A stretch of DNA of 64,000 nt, taken from Propionibacteriaceae bacterium. GTDB lineage: Bacteria > Actinomycetota > Actinomycetes > Propionibacteriales > Propionibacteriaceae. Position numbers and translations under genes: made by a program. The notes under the pieces were generated by a model. The model was not told the DNA's origin, made no database searches, and worked only from the letters and a program-made list of their open reading frames with translations. Shown here one piece after another: positions 50,320 through 59,600 of the stretch (positions are counted from its first letter, which is position 1; every line of letters starts with the position of its first letter). The stretch spans positions 62,001 to 126,000 of the forward strand of contig WQZD01000001.1 of assembly GCA_009780915.1 (NCBI GenBank), given 5' to 3'.

Positions 50320-52059
50320 TCACATCGGCACGTTGCGCCGCCGGAATCCGATCAGGCCGGCGACAGTGAACACGGCCGCCACGAGGGTCAGGACGATCAA
50401 CGGTGTCCAGGTCATGGGCACCGCGGGCACCGCCGGGGTGGCGTTGAACGGCATGATGTCGAGCACCCATTGGGGGATCTTCAAGGCGATGCCGATGATG
50501 AGGAAGACCCACAGGGCGCCGACGACGATCCAGGTGACGGTCACGGCGAAGCGCGGCCACCAGCCGAAGCCGAGGACGAAGATCGACGCCAGGACGCAGC
50601 ACGCCGGGATGTACACCAGGAAGGACCCCAGGATGACGGGCAGCTTGGACATGTCGTTCGCGTACGACCCGTACGAGGCCCCCAGGCAGACTCCACACAG
50701 CAGAAGCATGACGATGGTGCCGACCAAGGTGACCGCCAGGCGCTGGAGGGCCCACGAGACACGGCCGACGCCGGTCGCGAGTTGGGACTCCAAGACGCCG
50801 TGGGCTTCGTCGGTGCGCAGCGTGGTCGCCGACTGGGCGGCGAAGACCCCGACGGCCAAGGCCAGCAGGGGTATGAACAACTCGCCGAGGACCCCGTCGA
50901 CCGTGGTCGCCAGAGTGCCGATCTGCGTGTCGGTCAAGAGGTCGCGGATGGACTTGATCACTGTGCCGAGGACGAGGGGGAAGATGATCAGGCCGATGCC
51001 CCAGCCGAGGAACGCGCCACGCTGGAGGCGGATCCCCATCCCCCAGACGGTGGTCAGGATCGGGGACGCGCTCGCGGCGCGGGATGTGGACGCCGCGGCT
51101 TTCGGGGCAGTCGCAGCATAGGTCCCGGGGGTCGGCTCGGCCGCGGGCGGGGTCGGGACATGGCCTCGCATGACCACGGAGTCGCCCAGGTCGCGTCGGC
51201 TCTGGATCACCCAGGCGACCACGACCAGGACCACGGCCAGGACGACGACCGCGAGGAGGGGCCACCAGCGGTTCGCGCCCCAGGGGTCCATCTTCTGCGC
51301 CCACCCCATGGGTGAGACCCAGCCCAGCGCGCTCGAGTTCAGGTCCCCGATCATGCGGATCAGGTAGAACACGGCGAAGATGCCGATCCCGATGCCGTTG
51401 GCGGAGCCGGACGACGGGCACAGCTCGTTGACGAGAGCGCCGACGCCGACGCCGAGCAGCCCCATGGCGGCGAAGGACATACCGAAGACCCAGGCGCCTT
51501 GCGAGGCTTGGGCGACGGTCGAGACGCTGGCCAGAGCGCCCACCGTGCTCGCGTCGGTGAAGAAGGACGACAGGACGAGGGCGGACAGGACGCCGATGAG
51601 CACGGAGAGCGCCGACATGACGATCACCGAGGCCCCCAGACGCGAGTGGATGCCCAGGGGGGTGGAGCGCATCAACTCGGCGCGTCCTTGGTCCTCGTCG
51701 CCGCGCAGGTTGCGGGTCATGAGGAACAGGATGCCGATGCTGAGCATGAGCGACCCGAACATCCAGTACTTGCACCAGGTGGCGCCGGCGATGCTCTCCG
51801 GGTTGGAGATGATGCCCACCATGGCCAGGAGCGAGGGGGAGTGGACGGTGTCGATGAACCCCTGCAGGGCCTTCGGGTCGACGAAGAGCGTCTTGTAATA
51901 GTCGAAGATGAAGGCCAGCATGCCGACGATGATGAGGATCCACACGACCAGTCTCAGCCAGTTCCGGCGCACGGTGAACCGGGTGAACGTGGCGAGGTGG
52001 GCGAGGCTGAGGCGCTGCGCGCTCGCCCCCGGAGTGGTCCAGGCGGTGGTCGCACTCAT
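50320..52059 (-). CDS. ABC transporter permease (two-bundle exporter type)
   Basis: 579 residues, about twelve membrane segments in two similar halves separated by a cytoplasmic Pro/Ala/Thr-rich linker (about 300-330). This is the pattern of the actinobacterial polyketide/antimicrobial export permeases. The first half starts with FTVRRNWLRLVVWILIIVGM and the second begins at MGIRLQRGAFLGWGIGLIIF. The start overlaps the ATPase stop by four bases (ATGA). The cargo is unknown. Confidence 0.88.
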   Translation of the reverse strand: MSATTAWTTPGASAQRLSLAHLATFTRFTVRRNWLRLVVWILIIVGMLAFIFDYYKTLFVDPKALQGFIDTVHSPSLLAMVGIISNPESIAGATWCKYWMFGSLMLSIGILFLMTRNLRGDEDQGRAELMRSTPLGIHSRLGASVIVMSALSVLIGVLSALVLSSFFTDASTVGALASVSTVAQASQGAWVFGMSFAAMGLLGVGVGALVNELCPSSGSANGIGIGIFAVFYLIRMIGDLNSSALGWVSPMGWAQKMDPWGANRWWPLLAVVVLAVVLVVVAWVIQSRRDLGDSVVMRGHVPTPPAAEPTPGTYAATAPKAAASTSRAASASPILTTVWGMGIRLQRGAFLGWGIGLIIFPLVLGTVIKSIRDLLTDTQIGTLATTVDGVLGELFIPLLALAVGVFAAQSATTLRTDEAHGVLESQLATGVGRVSWALQRLAVTLVGTIVMLLLCGVCLGASYGSYANDMSKLPVILGSFLVYIPACCVLASIFVLGFGWWPRFAVTVTWIVVGALWVFLIIGIALKIPQWVLDIMPFNATPAVPAVPMTWTPLIVLTLVAAVFTVAGLIGFRRRNVPM

Positions 52060-52970
52060 TTCTGACTTCCTTGGTCCTTGGCCACGTCTGTGTGGTAGTA
52101 GCTGAGGAAGATCTCCTCCAAGCTGGGCGGGTTCGCCGCCAGCGAGCGGGGGTTGAGCCTGGACAGGCGGTCCAGCACGCTCGGCAGGGCGGACAGTTCG
52201 ACGGAGAACGTCACGTGGCTGCCGTCCACCGCCAGGTCGTGGACCCCGTCCAGATTCCTCAGCGTGTCGGCGCCGGAGTCGAGGTCGGTGCGCACTTGGG
52301 TACGGTTGAGATGGCGCATGGACGCCAATGTGCCCTGCTCGATGGTGTGGCCCTCGCGGATGATGCAGATCGTGTCTGCCAGGGACTCGACCTCGGCGAA
52401 GATGTGGCTGGAGAGCAGGACGGAGCGTCCCTCGGCCTTCACCTGTTTGATGCACTCCTGGAACTGCCCCTCCATGAGGGGGTCCAGGCCGGAGGTGGGC
52501 TCGTCGAGGAGCAGCAGTTCGGCGCGGGAGGCCAAGGCCGCGACCAAGGCGACCTTCTGACGGTTGCCCTTGGAGTAGGTACGGGTCTTCTTGGTCGGGT
52601 CGAGTTGGAAGCGCTCGAGCATCTCCTGCTTACGGCTCTTCTCGATGCCACCGCTCAAGCGGCCCAGGACGTCGATGATCTGTCCGCCCGTCAGATTGGG
52701 CCACAGGGCGACGTCGCCGGGGACGTACACGAGCCGGCGGTGCAGGGCCACCGCGTCGGTCCACGGGTTGAGGCCCAGGACTTGGGCGCGGCCGGCGTCC
52801 GCTTTCAGCAAGCCGAGGAGGATACGGATAGTGGTGGTCTTTCCGGCACCGTTCGGGCCGAGGAACCCCGTCACTTGGCCTGTGGCGACGCTCAGATCGA
52901 GACCGTCGAGGGCGGTGACCGATCCGTAGCGCTTGACGAGACCGACAACTTCGATAGCGTTGTCAGGCAT
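52056..52970 (-). CDS. ABC transporter ATP-binding protein
   Basis: 304 residues. Walker A GPNGAGKTTTIRIL is near residue 38. The signature region YSKGNRQKVALVAALASR replaces LSGGQ with YSKGN, common in this exporter subfamily. Walker B ELLLLDEPTSGLD and H-loop SSHIFAEVESLAD follow. GAAAGGA precedes the ATG. It is the first gene of a two-gene exporter unit; a CTATAC...GTATAG palindrome about 150 bp upstream could be its operator. Confidence 0.93.
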   Translation of the reverse strand: MPDNAIEVVGLVKRYGSVTALDGLDLSVATGQVTGFLGPNGAGKTTTIRILLGLLKADAGRAQVLGLNPWTDAVALHRRLVYVPGDVALWPNLTGGQIIDVLGRLSGGIEKSRKQEMLERFQLDPTKKTRTYSKGNRQKVALVAALASRAELLLLDEPTSGLDPLMEGQFQECIKQVKAEGRSVLLSSHIFAEVESLADTICIIREGHTIEQGTLASMRHLNRTQVRTDLDSGADTLRNLDGVHDLAVDGSHVTFSVELSALPSVLDRLSRLNPRSLAANPPSLEEIFLSYYHTDVAKDQGSQK

Positions 52971-53538
52971 GGTTGTCCTTTCCTGGGATGACGACAGTCA
53001 GGCGTGTCGTACGGCAGATGTCCGCCGCGCGACGCGCACTGTATATATCAGCGATGTTCGGGTCCGGATCGACGGACCCGCCCCCAACCCCTGGCTGTAC
53101 TGTATGCACATATAGCAGACTATACGCCTGTATAGCACACTGCAAATCATGGTGATCAATGTCCGGGAAAAGTCCAGGGTTTGATACGAACTGTTCCGCG
53201 TGTCGTGCGGCGGTTCTGGCCTAGCAACAAGGTTCCGATTGGATCAAAAGTGGGGGAGATGGGGCGTTGTCAGTATTTGTTCGGGTCCAATTCGTCTCTG
53301 ACGTCGTGATCGCGGTGTGGTCGGGTGGGGGCTTCGTCAGGACCACATCTCGGACGAGGACGCGGGTCGACGAGGCGATCACCTGAGAAACGCCTAATAA
53401 TATGGTCGGGTGCGACGCCCGGGAGCGGGGCTTCTGCGCGTAGGCGGGTCTTATTGAGAGCGAAATTCTCGTCAAGGAACTCCATCCACAAGGGGTGAAA
53501 GAATTGCATCCAGCAACAGAAAGCGATAAGTTCGCCGT
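52971..53538. other. Gene-free 568-bp divergent region between the ABC exporter and cydA
   Basis: It holds an 8-bp hairpin CGGGTCCG...CGGACCCG (53059-53080) and the CTATAC-4-GTATAG palindrome. Near cydA there is a TTGCAT/ATAAGT promoter-like pair about ten bases before the ATG, suggesting a nearly leaderless cydA message. The minus-strand open frame at 53270-53509 lacks any family resemblance or ribosome site and was not called. Confidence 0.5.
53120..53135. promoter_or_regulatory. Operator-like palindrome upstream of the ABC exporter
   Basis: CTATAC, a GCCT spacer and GTATAG form a perfect inverted repeat, and TATAGCA repeats directly around it. This resembles sites bound by YtrA-type GntR regulators, but no such regulator gene is present in the window. 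Confidence 0.4.
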
Positions 53539-55047
53539 ATGAGTCCGGATACCATTGCCAGGTGGCAATTTGGCATCACTACGGTCTATCACTTCTTGTT
53601 CGTGCCGATCACGATCTCGATGAGTGTGCTGACCGCAGTGCTTCAATCTGCCTGGAGAAAAACAGGCAAGGATGCCTATCTGCGTTTGACGAAGTTCTTT
53701 GGGAGATTGTTCCTGATCAACTTCGCAATGGGGGTTGTAACAGGTATTGTGCAGGAGTTCCAGTTCGGTATGAACTGGTCGGAGTATTCCCGTTTCGTCG
53801 GTGATATCTTCGGCGCTCCTCTCGCCCTGGAAGCCCTCATCGCCTTCTTCCTCGAGTCCACATTCATCGGTTTGTGGATCTTCGGGTGGGATCGCTTGTC
53901 CAAGGGAGTACACCTGGCCACCATTTGGTTGGCCGCTATCGGTACTTTCGTTTCTTCCATCTTCATCATCGCGGCCAACGCCTGGATGCAGAACCCCGTC
54001 GGCGCGGTCTACGACCCCGCCAAGGGACGCGCCCAGCTTGACTCGCTGTTGGCGGTGCTGGCCAACCCGGTCTTCCTGACCCAGTGGCCTCACACCATCG
54101 CTGCCGCGTTCCTCACAGGTGGCGCCTTCTTGGCTGCCATCGCCTTGTATCTTCTCGTGAAGAAGAACAAGGAAGGCGCTCCCGCCGCCGATCTCACCGC
54201 GTACCGCAAGGCTGTCAAGCTTGGCGCGTGGGTGCTCATCGTCGCGGGTGTCGGCTCTGTGATCACGGGCGATCTGCTCGGTAAGGAAATGGTGCAGACC
54301 CAGCCGACCAAGATGGCTGCTGCCGAGAACATTCAGGAGTCCTTCGCCGATGGCCAGGCTCCGTTCCAGCTCCTGCCCGGCGTCGACCTGTTCCCCGGCT
54401 TCCTCAACTGGCTCTACGGCACTGATCACATTCAGTCCGTGCCTGACCTGGAGAAGCAGTTCCTGGAGAACGGCTACATGCAGTTCAACTCCTCGACGGG
54501 CAAGCCTGTCGAAGGCAACACGCTGCAGACCGAGTTCGCGTCTTCGCTGAAGGACAACAACATCTCGTTGATCCAGCTCGTGTGCGGGACGGATCCGACG
54601 GCATGTCCGAATGCGGTCCCGAACCAAGGCGTGGCCTTCTGGTCCTTCCGTCTGATGATCGGTGTGGGCATGCTCGCCGTCCTCGGTGGCATCCTCATGC
54701 TCATCTGGACGCGCAAGGACAAGATCCCGAACCCAAGTGCTGGTATGACGTTGTTCGCGGTTCTGATGCCGCTGCTGCCGTTGATCGCCAACTCCTTCGG
54801 CTGGATCTTCACAGAAATGGGTCGCCAGCCGTGGATCGTCAACGGCGTCATGCCGACTCTCCAAGGCCTGTCTCCCTCTGTTGGGGTCGGCCCGGTCTGG
54901 TTCTCCGTGATTGTGTACACCCTCCTCTACGGCGTGCTCGCTGTGGTCGAGGTCAAGCTGCTGCTGAAGTACATCAAGCTCGGTCTGCCCGACGAGGTCA
55001 CTGTTTCCGTCAAGGAAGAGGCTGAGCCTCTCTCCTTCGCGTACTGA
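53539..55047 (+). CDS. cydA: Cytochrome bd ubiquinol/menaquinol oxidase subunit I
   Basis: 502 residues. It forms the quinol-oxidising, haem-carrying subunit of the high-affinity terminal oxidase. The N-terminal His of RWQFGITTVYHF is a haem ligand region; NFAMGVVTGIVQEFQFGMNW and the GRQPW motif (MGRQPWIVNGV) are invariant family blocks. The Q-loop lies between about residues 230 and 355 and appears of the short type. It starts without a Shine-Dalgarno. cydB follows after 15 bp. Confidence 0.97.
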   Translation: MSPDTIARWQFGITTVYHFLFVPITISMSVLTAVLQSAWRKTGKDAYLRLTKFFGRLFLINFAMGVVTGIVQEFQFGMNWSEYSRFVGDIFGAPLALEALIAFFLESTFIGLWIFGWDRLSKGVHLATIWLAAIGTFVSSIFIIAANAWMQNPVGAVYDPAKGRAQLDSLLAVLANPVFLTQWPHTIAAAFLTGGAFLAAIALYLLVKKNKEGAPAADLTAYRKAVKLGAWVLIVAGVGSVITGDLLGKEMVQTQPTKMAAAENIQESFADGQAPFQLLPGVDLFPGFLNWLYGTDHIQSVPDLEKQFLENGYMQFNSSTGKPVEGNTLQTEFASSLKDNNISLIQLVCGTDPTACPNAVPNQGVAFWSFRLMIGVGMLAVLGGILMLIWTRKDKIPNPSAGMTLFAVLMPLLPLIANSFGWIFTEMGRQPWIVNGVMPTLQGLSPSVGVGPVWFSVIVYTLLYGVLAVVEVKLLLKYIKLGLPDEVTVSVKEEAEPLSFAY

Positions 55048-55062
55048 GAAAGGGGATGAATC

Positions 55063-56166
55063 ATGACTATCTTTGATATTCCCGCCTCTGCTCCGAGCGC
55101 TCTCCAGGTCGTCTGGCTGCTTCTCGTGGCTGTCCTGTGGATCGGCTTCTTCTTCCTCGAGGGCTTTGACTTCGGTGTTGGGATGCTCGTTCCCTTCCTC
55201 GGAAAGAACGACCAGGGTCGCCGTGTTGTCATCAACACCGTGGGCCCGCACTGGGACGGCAACGAGGTATGGCTGCTCACCGCTGGTGGCGCCATGTTCG
55301 CGGCCTTCCCCGGTTGGTACGCCACCCTGTTCTCAGGGCTGTACCTCCCGCTGTTCCTGGTCCTGCTCGGCCTCATCCTCCGTGGTGTGGCGTTCGAGTA
55401 CCGTTCCAAGGTCGACTCCAAGGCTTGGAGGACTCGTTGGGACTGGATCCTGGCTATCGGCTCGTTCATTCCCCCGCTGGTCTTCGGCGTTGGCTTCGCC
55501 AACTTCCTGAAGGGCCTCCCCGTCGGACCGCACACAACGGCGTTCGGCACTGAGGTCACGCTCTACACGGGCACCTTCTGGGGTCTGTTCATGCCCTTCT
55601 GCCTCATCGGCGGTCTGCTGTTCGTCGCACTCTTCTTGACCCACGGAGCTTTCTTCGTCGGCCTCAAGACCCGCGGCGAGATCCATGACCGTGCGCAGAA
55701 GTTCGGCGGCACGCTGGCTCTCATCACAGGCGTGCTCGCGCTCGCCCTCGTGATCTGGGGCAACATGGCGTACTCCCTGCCTGGGCAACTCAGCTGGCTG
55801 CGCCTCGTGGCGTGGATCACCGGCATCGTGGCTATCGTGTGCATCGCGTTCGCGTGGTTCATGAACTCCAAGGATCGCGACGGCTGGGCCTTCATCGGCA
55901 CCGCACTGGCCACCGTGATGCTCGTGGTGATGTTCTTCGCGCACTTCTACCCTGGCATCGGCTTCGACAACTCGGTCAACACCGGGCTGCCGATCGACCT
56001 GACCACGGCGTCGAGCTCACCGCACACGCTGACACTGATGACGATCGCGGCATGCATCATGGTGCCGATCGTCCTGATATACACCGTATGGAGCTACTTC
56101 TTCGTGTTCAGGCGTCGCCTCGACACCAAGAACATCCCATCCTTGGATGTCACAACCGCCGCCTGA
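55063..56166 (+). CDS. cydB: Cytochrome bd oxidase subunit II
   Basis: 367 residues, about nine membrane helices. The signatures are FFFLEGFDFGVGMLVPFLG, NTVGPHWDGNEVWLLTAGGA and ALFLTHGAFFVGLKT. AAAGGGG lies six bases before the ATG. It pairs with cydA in one transcript. A terminator hairpin and the GC-rich repeat array follow before cydDC. Confidence 0.97.
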   Translation: MTIFDIPASAPSALQVVWLLLVAVLWIGFFFLEGFDFGVGMLVPFLGKNDQGRRVVINTVGPHWDGNEVWLLTAGGAMFAAFPGWYATLFSGLYLPLFLVLLGLILRGVAFEYRSKVDSKAWRTRWDWILAIGSFIPPLVFGVGFANFLKGLPVGPHTTAFGTEVTLYTGTFWGLFMPFCLIGGLLFVALFLTHGAFFVGLKTRGEIHDRAQKFGGTLALITGVLALALVIWGNMAYSLPGQLSWLRLVAWITGIVAIVCIAFAWFMNSKDRDGWAFIGTALATVMLVVMFFAHFYPGIGFDNSVNTGLPIDLTTASSSPHTLTLMTIAACIMVPIVLIYTVWSYFFVFRRRLDTKNIPSLDVTTAA

Positions 56167-56191
56167 TAACCAGGCAATCAAACATCGATGA

Positions 56192-56228
56192 GTACGGGGT
56201 CGCCTCCAAGCGGCCCCGTACTTCTTCG
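56192..56228 (+). terminator. Terminator after cydB
   Basis: GTACGGGGTCGC pairs with GCGGCCCCGTAC (12 bp with one G-U pair) around a CTCCAA loop, followed by TTCTTC. It may attenuate but not block transcription into cydDC. Confidence 0.7.
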
Positions 56229-56490
56229 TGGGGGCACGAATTGTCGGTTCTCCCCGGTGGTTTTCAATCCCGGGGGCACGAACTGTCGGTTCTCCCCCCG
56301 AGGATCAACAGTTCGCGCCCCCGGGAGTTCTTCCGTTGTGGTTCTCCCCGGGGTTTTCCCGCGGTGGTTTTCCCGCGGGGGCGCGAACTGTCCGTTTTCG
56401 GTCCGAAATGCACGATTCGTGCCCCCGGAGATTTTGTGGGGGCGCGAACTGTCCGTTTTCGGTCCGGAAAGCACGATTCGCGCCCCCGCG
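56229..56490. repeat. Array of GC-rich inverted-repeat elements downstream of cydB
   Basis: Seven arms of a common sequence, GGGGGCRCGAAYTGTC, alternate in orientation. Forward arms start at 56230, 56272, 56376 and 56437; reverse arms are at about 56306-56324, 56411-56428 and 56471-56488. The last two pairs are complete 51-53 bp palindromic units with centre CGTTTTCGGTCCGRAA and 11-12-bp terminal inverted repeats. Between arms lie CCGCGG and TTTTCCC filler. No open reading frame with family resemblance is present. The pattern is that of REP/MITE-like palindromic elements. Confidence 0.85.
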
Positions 56491-56608
56491 GGTCGGGGAG
56501 TACGAATGGTGGATCGTGGGTATGAGAATCCCCACTTCATACCCCAGGTCGTGAGAACGACTCAGCGGGGACAGGCAGAATAGAACAAGCATCGACGAAA
56601 GAGGAACC

Positions 56609-59600
56609 GTGGCCAAGGAAGCGACACCGGAATCGAAGGAACGCCGCTCGGCGGCGCCGATCGACCCGCGACTGGTCAGACGTGCCCGCGCGACGCGTAC
56701 GTATATGATCTCCGGAGTCGTGGTCGGCTCCCTGACGGCGGTCCTCGTCTTGAGCCAGGCCAAACTGCTGTCGAGTTCCATCGCCTCCGTCTTCGCCACT
56801 CACACTCTCAACGGGCTGGGGCTGACCCTGGGACTGCTGGTCGCCGTCCTCATCGGGCGTGGGGTCCTCGCGTGGGCCTCCTCGTGGTTGGCCCAACGCA
56901 CATCCTCGGCTGTGAAATCCCAGTTGCGCCGTGACATCCTGGCCGCGCGCATGGCGTCGCCGGCCCATCAGACATCCAGTTCGTCCTCGTTGGTCACCCT
57001 GGTCACTCAGGGTCTGGACTCCCTCGACGGGTACTTCTCGAAGTACCTCCCACAACTCCTGCTGGCTGTGACCGTCCCGGTCATCGTCGGCGCGGCGATC
57101 CTGTTCTCCGATTGGCGCTCGGCGCTGATCATCGCCGCCACGATCCCCTTCATCCCCCTGCTCATGGCGCTGGTCGGTTGGACGACCGAGAAGCAGGTGT
57201 CCAAGCGCTGGGCATTCCAGTCTCGCCTGGCGAGCCACTTCGCCGACCTCGTCTCGGGACTCCCCACGCTTCAGGTGTTCGGCCGCGCCAAGGCCCAAGC
57301 GGAAGGCCTGAGGAGGACGGAGAACGCCAACCGTCGTGAGACCATGGCCATCCTGCGCATCTCTTTCCTGTCGGCTTTCGTCCTCGAACTCTTCTCCACC
57401 CTGGCGGTGGCCGTGATCGCCCTGGTCATCGGCACCCGGCTCGTGTACGGGCACATGGACTTCTCCACAGCCCTGTTCGTCCTCATCCTCGCACCCGAGG
57501 TGTACCTCCCCATCCGACAGGTCGGAGTCCACTACCACGATTCCGCCGACGGTTTGGCGGCCGCCGAAGCCGCCTTCGCCGAGATCGACCGTGCCGGAAC
57601 CCCGGAGGGGAGCACGGGTGTCCCTCAGGACGGGACTCGTACCCCGGATGGCCGCGCCGGCAACCGTCCGGCGGCGACCATGGTCCAGGGCCGTACCCCA
57701 TCCCTCGCGGGGGCGCGAACTGTTGGTTCCGCCCCCGAAAATCGACAGTTCGCGCCCCCCGAAAAATCGGGGGGGCGTGAACTGCGCATAACCGGCCCGG
57801 ATCTCGACAGTTCGTGCCCCCGGGATGGGGAGATCGACAGTTCGTGCCCCCGGGATGGAGAGACCGACAGTTCGTGCCCCCGGGATGGGGACGCCTACCC
57901 GCCGTCCATCGAGATCAGGGGGTTGACGTACGTGTACCCCGGATCGGACACGGCCGTCGGGCCCTTCACCCTCGACGTCCACCAGGGTGAGATCGTCGCC
58001 CTCGCCGGTCGCTCGGGAGGCGGGAAAACCACGCTGCTCAATTGCGTCCTCGGGTTCCTGACGCCGACGACCAGCGACGATCCGAGCACACCCGAGCCGA
58101 TCCGCCTCGGCGGGATCGACGCACGCCACATCGATTGGGCCCGGTGGCGGGCCGGTACGGCGTACGTGCCCCAGGTCCCCGGCATGGTCGACGGGACCAT
58201 CGCCGACAACGTGCGTATGGGGTGCGCCGAGGCCACCGATGACCAGGTACGCCAGGTGCTGGCGGCCGCCGGCGCCGCCAACCTGGACCCCGGCAGAAGT
58301 GTGGGGGAGGAGGGCGAGGGCCTGTCCGTCGGCGAGCGTCGCCGCGTGGGCATCGCCAGGGCCCTGGCCCGGATCGAGATCGGCGGCGCCCGCCTGTTGA
58401 TCCTGGACGAGCCCACCGCCGGGTTGGACATCGACACGGAAGCCACGGTCCTAGCCAGCCTCAAGGAGTCCGGCGCGACCGCCCTGATCGTGTCCCACCG
58501 AGAAGCGGTCCTGAAGTACGCCGACCGAGTCGTGGAGATCGCCACCAAAGAGGACCCCACACCGCAGACCGGCCACACCCCCACCAAGCCAATCCCCGCG
58601 GAAGAGGGCCACCCACAAGACACGACCCACACCACAACCACAACCACACCCACCTCCCAAGCCACCAGCCCCGCCAAGGTGACCCGCCCCCAAGGAGACA
58701 CCTCCTTGATCGTAGACAAGCCTGCCAAAGCAGCCACTGATGCCACGGAGCAAAGCCCAACAAGGGAGAATGACGCGCCCGCGACACAGGGCAATGGAGA
58801 CTCAAGAGTCACAACTGACAACGGAAACCGCTCCGAATCGCCCGCGCCCGCCGGGGGGGCAACCCAGGACCGCAGGGGCGTCCGCCAGGACGCCCCGAGG
58901 ACGCCTGGGGAGGACCCGGCGAGGCAGGGCAGACCGACCATGCAATCCCCGGACAATGAACAGCCAACCAAGCAAACCCACCCCCAAAACAAGGATGGCG
59001 AAGCCGACGACACTACGCATAGCAACACAGACAGCACCCTAAGGACGAAGTCCCCCCTGCTAAAGCTGGTCTTCCAACTCCTGGACTCCGTCCCGAAAGC
59101 GAAGTCAAGACTTTTCTGGGCGGTCATCTTCGCCGCCTGCGCCTCGGGCGCCGCCGTCTCCCTCATGGGCGTCTCCGCATGGCTCATCTCGAAAGCGGCC
59201 CAGCACCCGCCCTTCTTGGAGCTCTCGGTCGCCGCCGTGGGGGTCCGGTTCTTCGGCATCTCCCGGGGCGTCTTCCGGTACGTGGAGCGCCTGATCGGCC
59301 ACGACGTGGCCCTGTCCATGCAGTCGGCCCTCAGGCTGAAAACCTACCAAGCCCTGTCGCGCACCACCCTGCTGGGTCGTCGCCAGGGCGACCTGTTGGT
59401 ACGGGTCGTGGCGGACGTGGGCGCCATCGAAGACATCGTCGTACGGATCGTGCAACCCTTCCTGGCCGCCAGCATCGTGGTCGTCGGCGTGTGCGCCATC
59501 CTCGCCCGCTTCTCCGTGGCCGCTGCCCTGACCGTCCTGGCGAGCGCCATCCTGGGCGGCTTGGTGGTGCCGTGGATGACCCAGCGGGTCTCCCTGAAAG

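Noticed and set aside
53270-53509. A 79-codon minus-strand open frame upstream of cydA
   Set aside because: No ribosome site, no recognisable family, overlaps the likely cydA promoter region.
53221-55251. A 676-codon open frame opposite cydA
   Set aside because: Antisense shadow of cydA; its start lies inside cydB and it has no family resemblance.
56229-56490. Small protein genes inside the repeat array
   Set aside because: Several frames are open, but all are translations of the same palindromic arms (GARTV and RAPP-type peptides) without ribosome sites.
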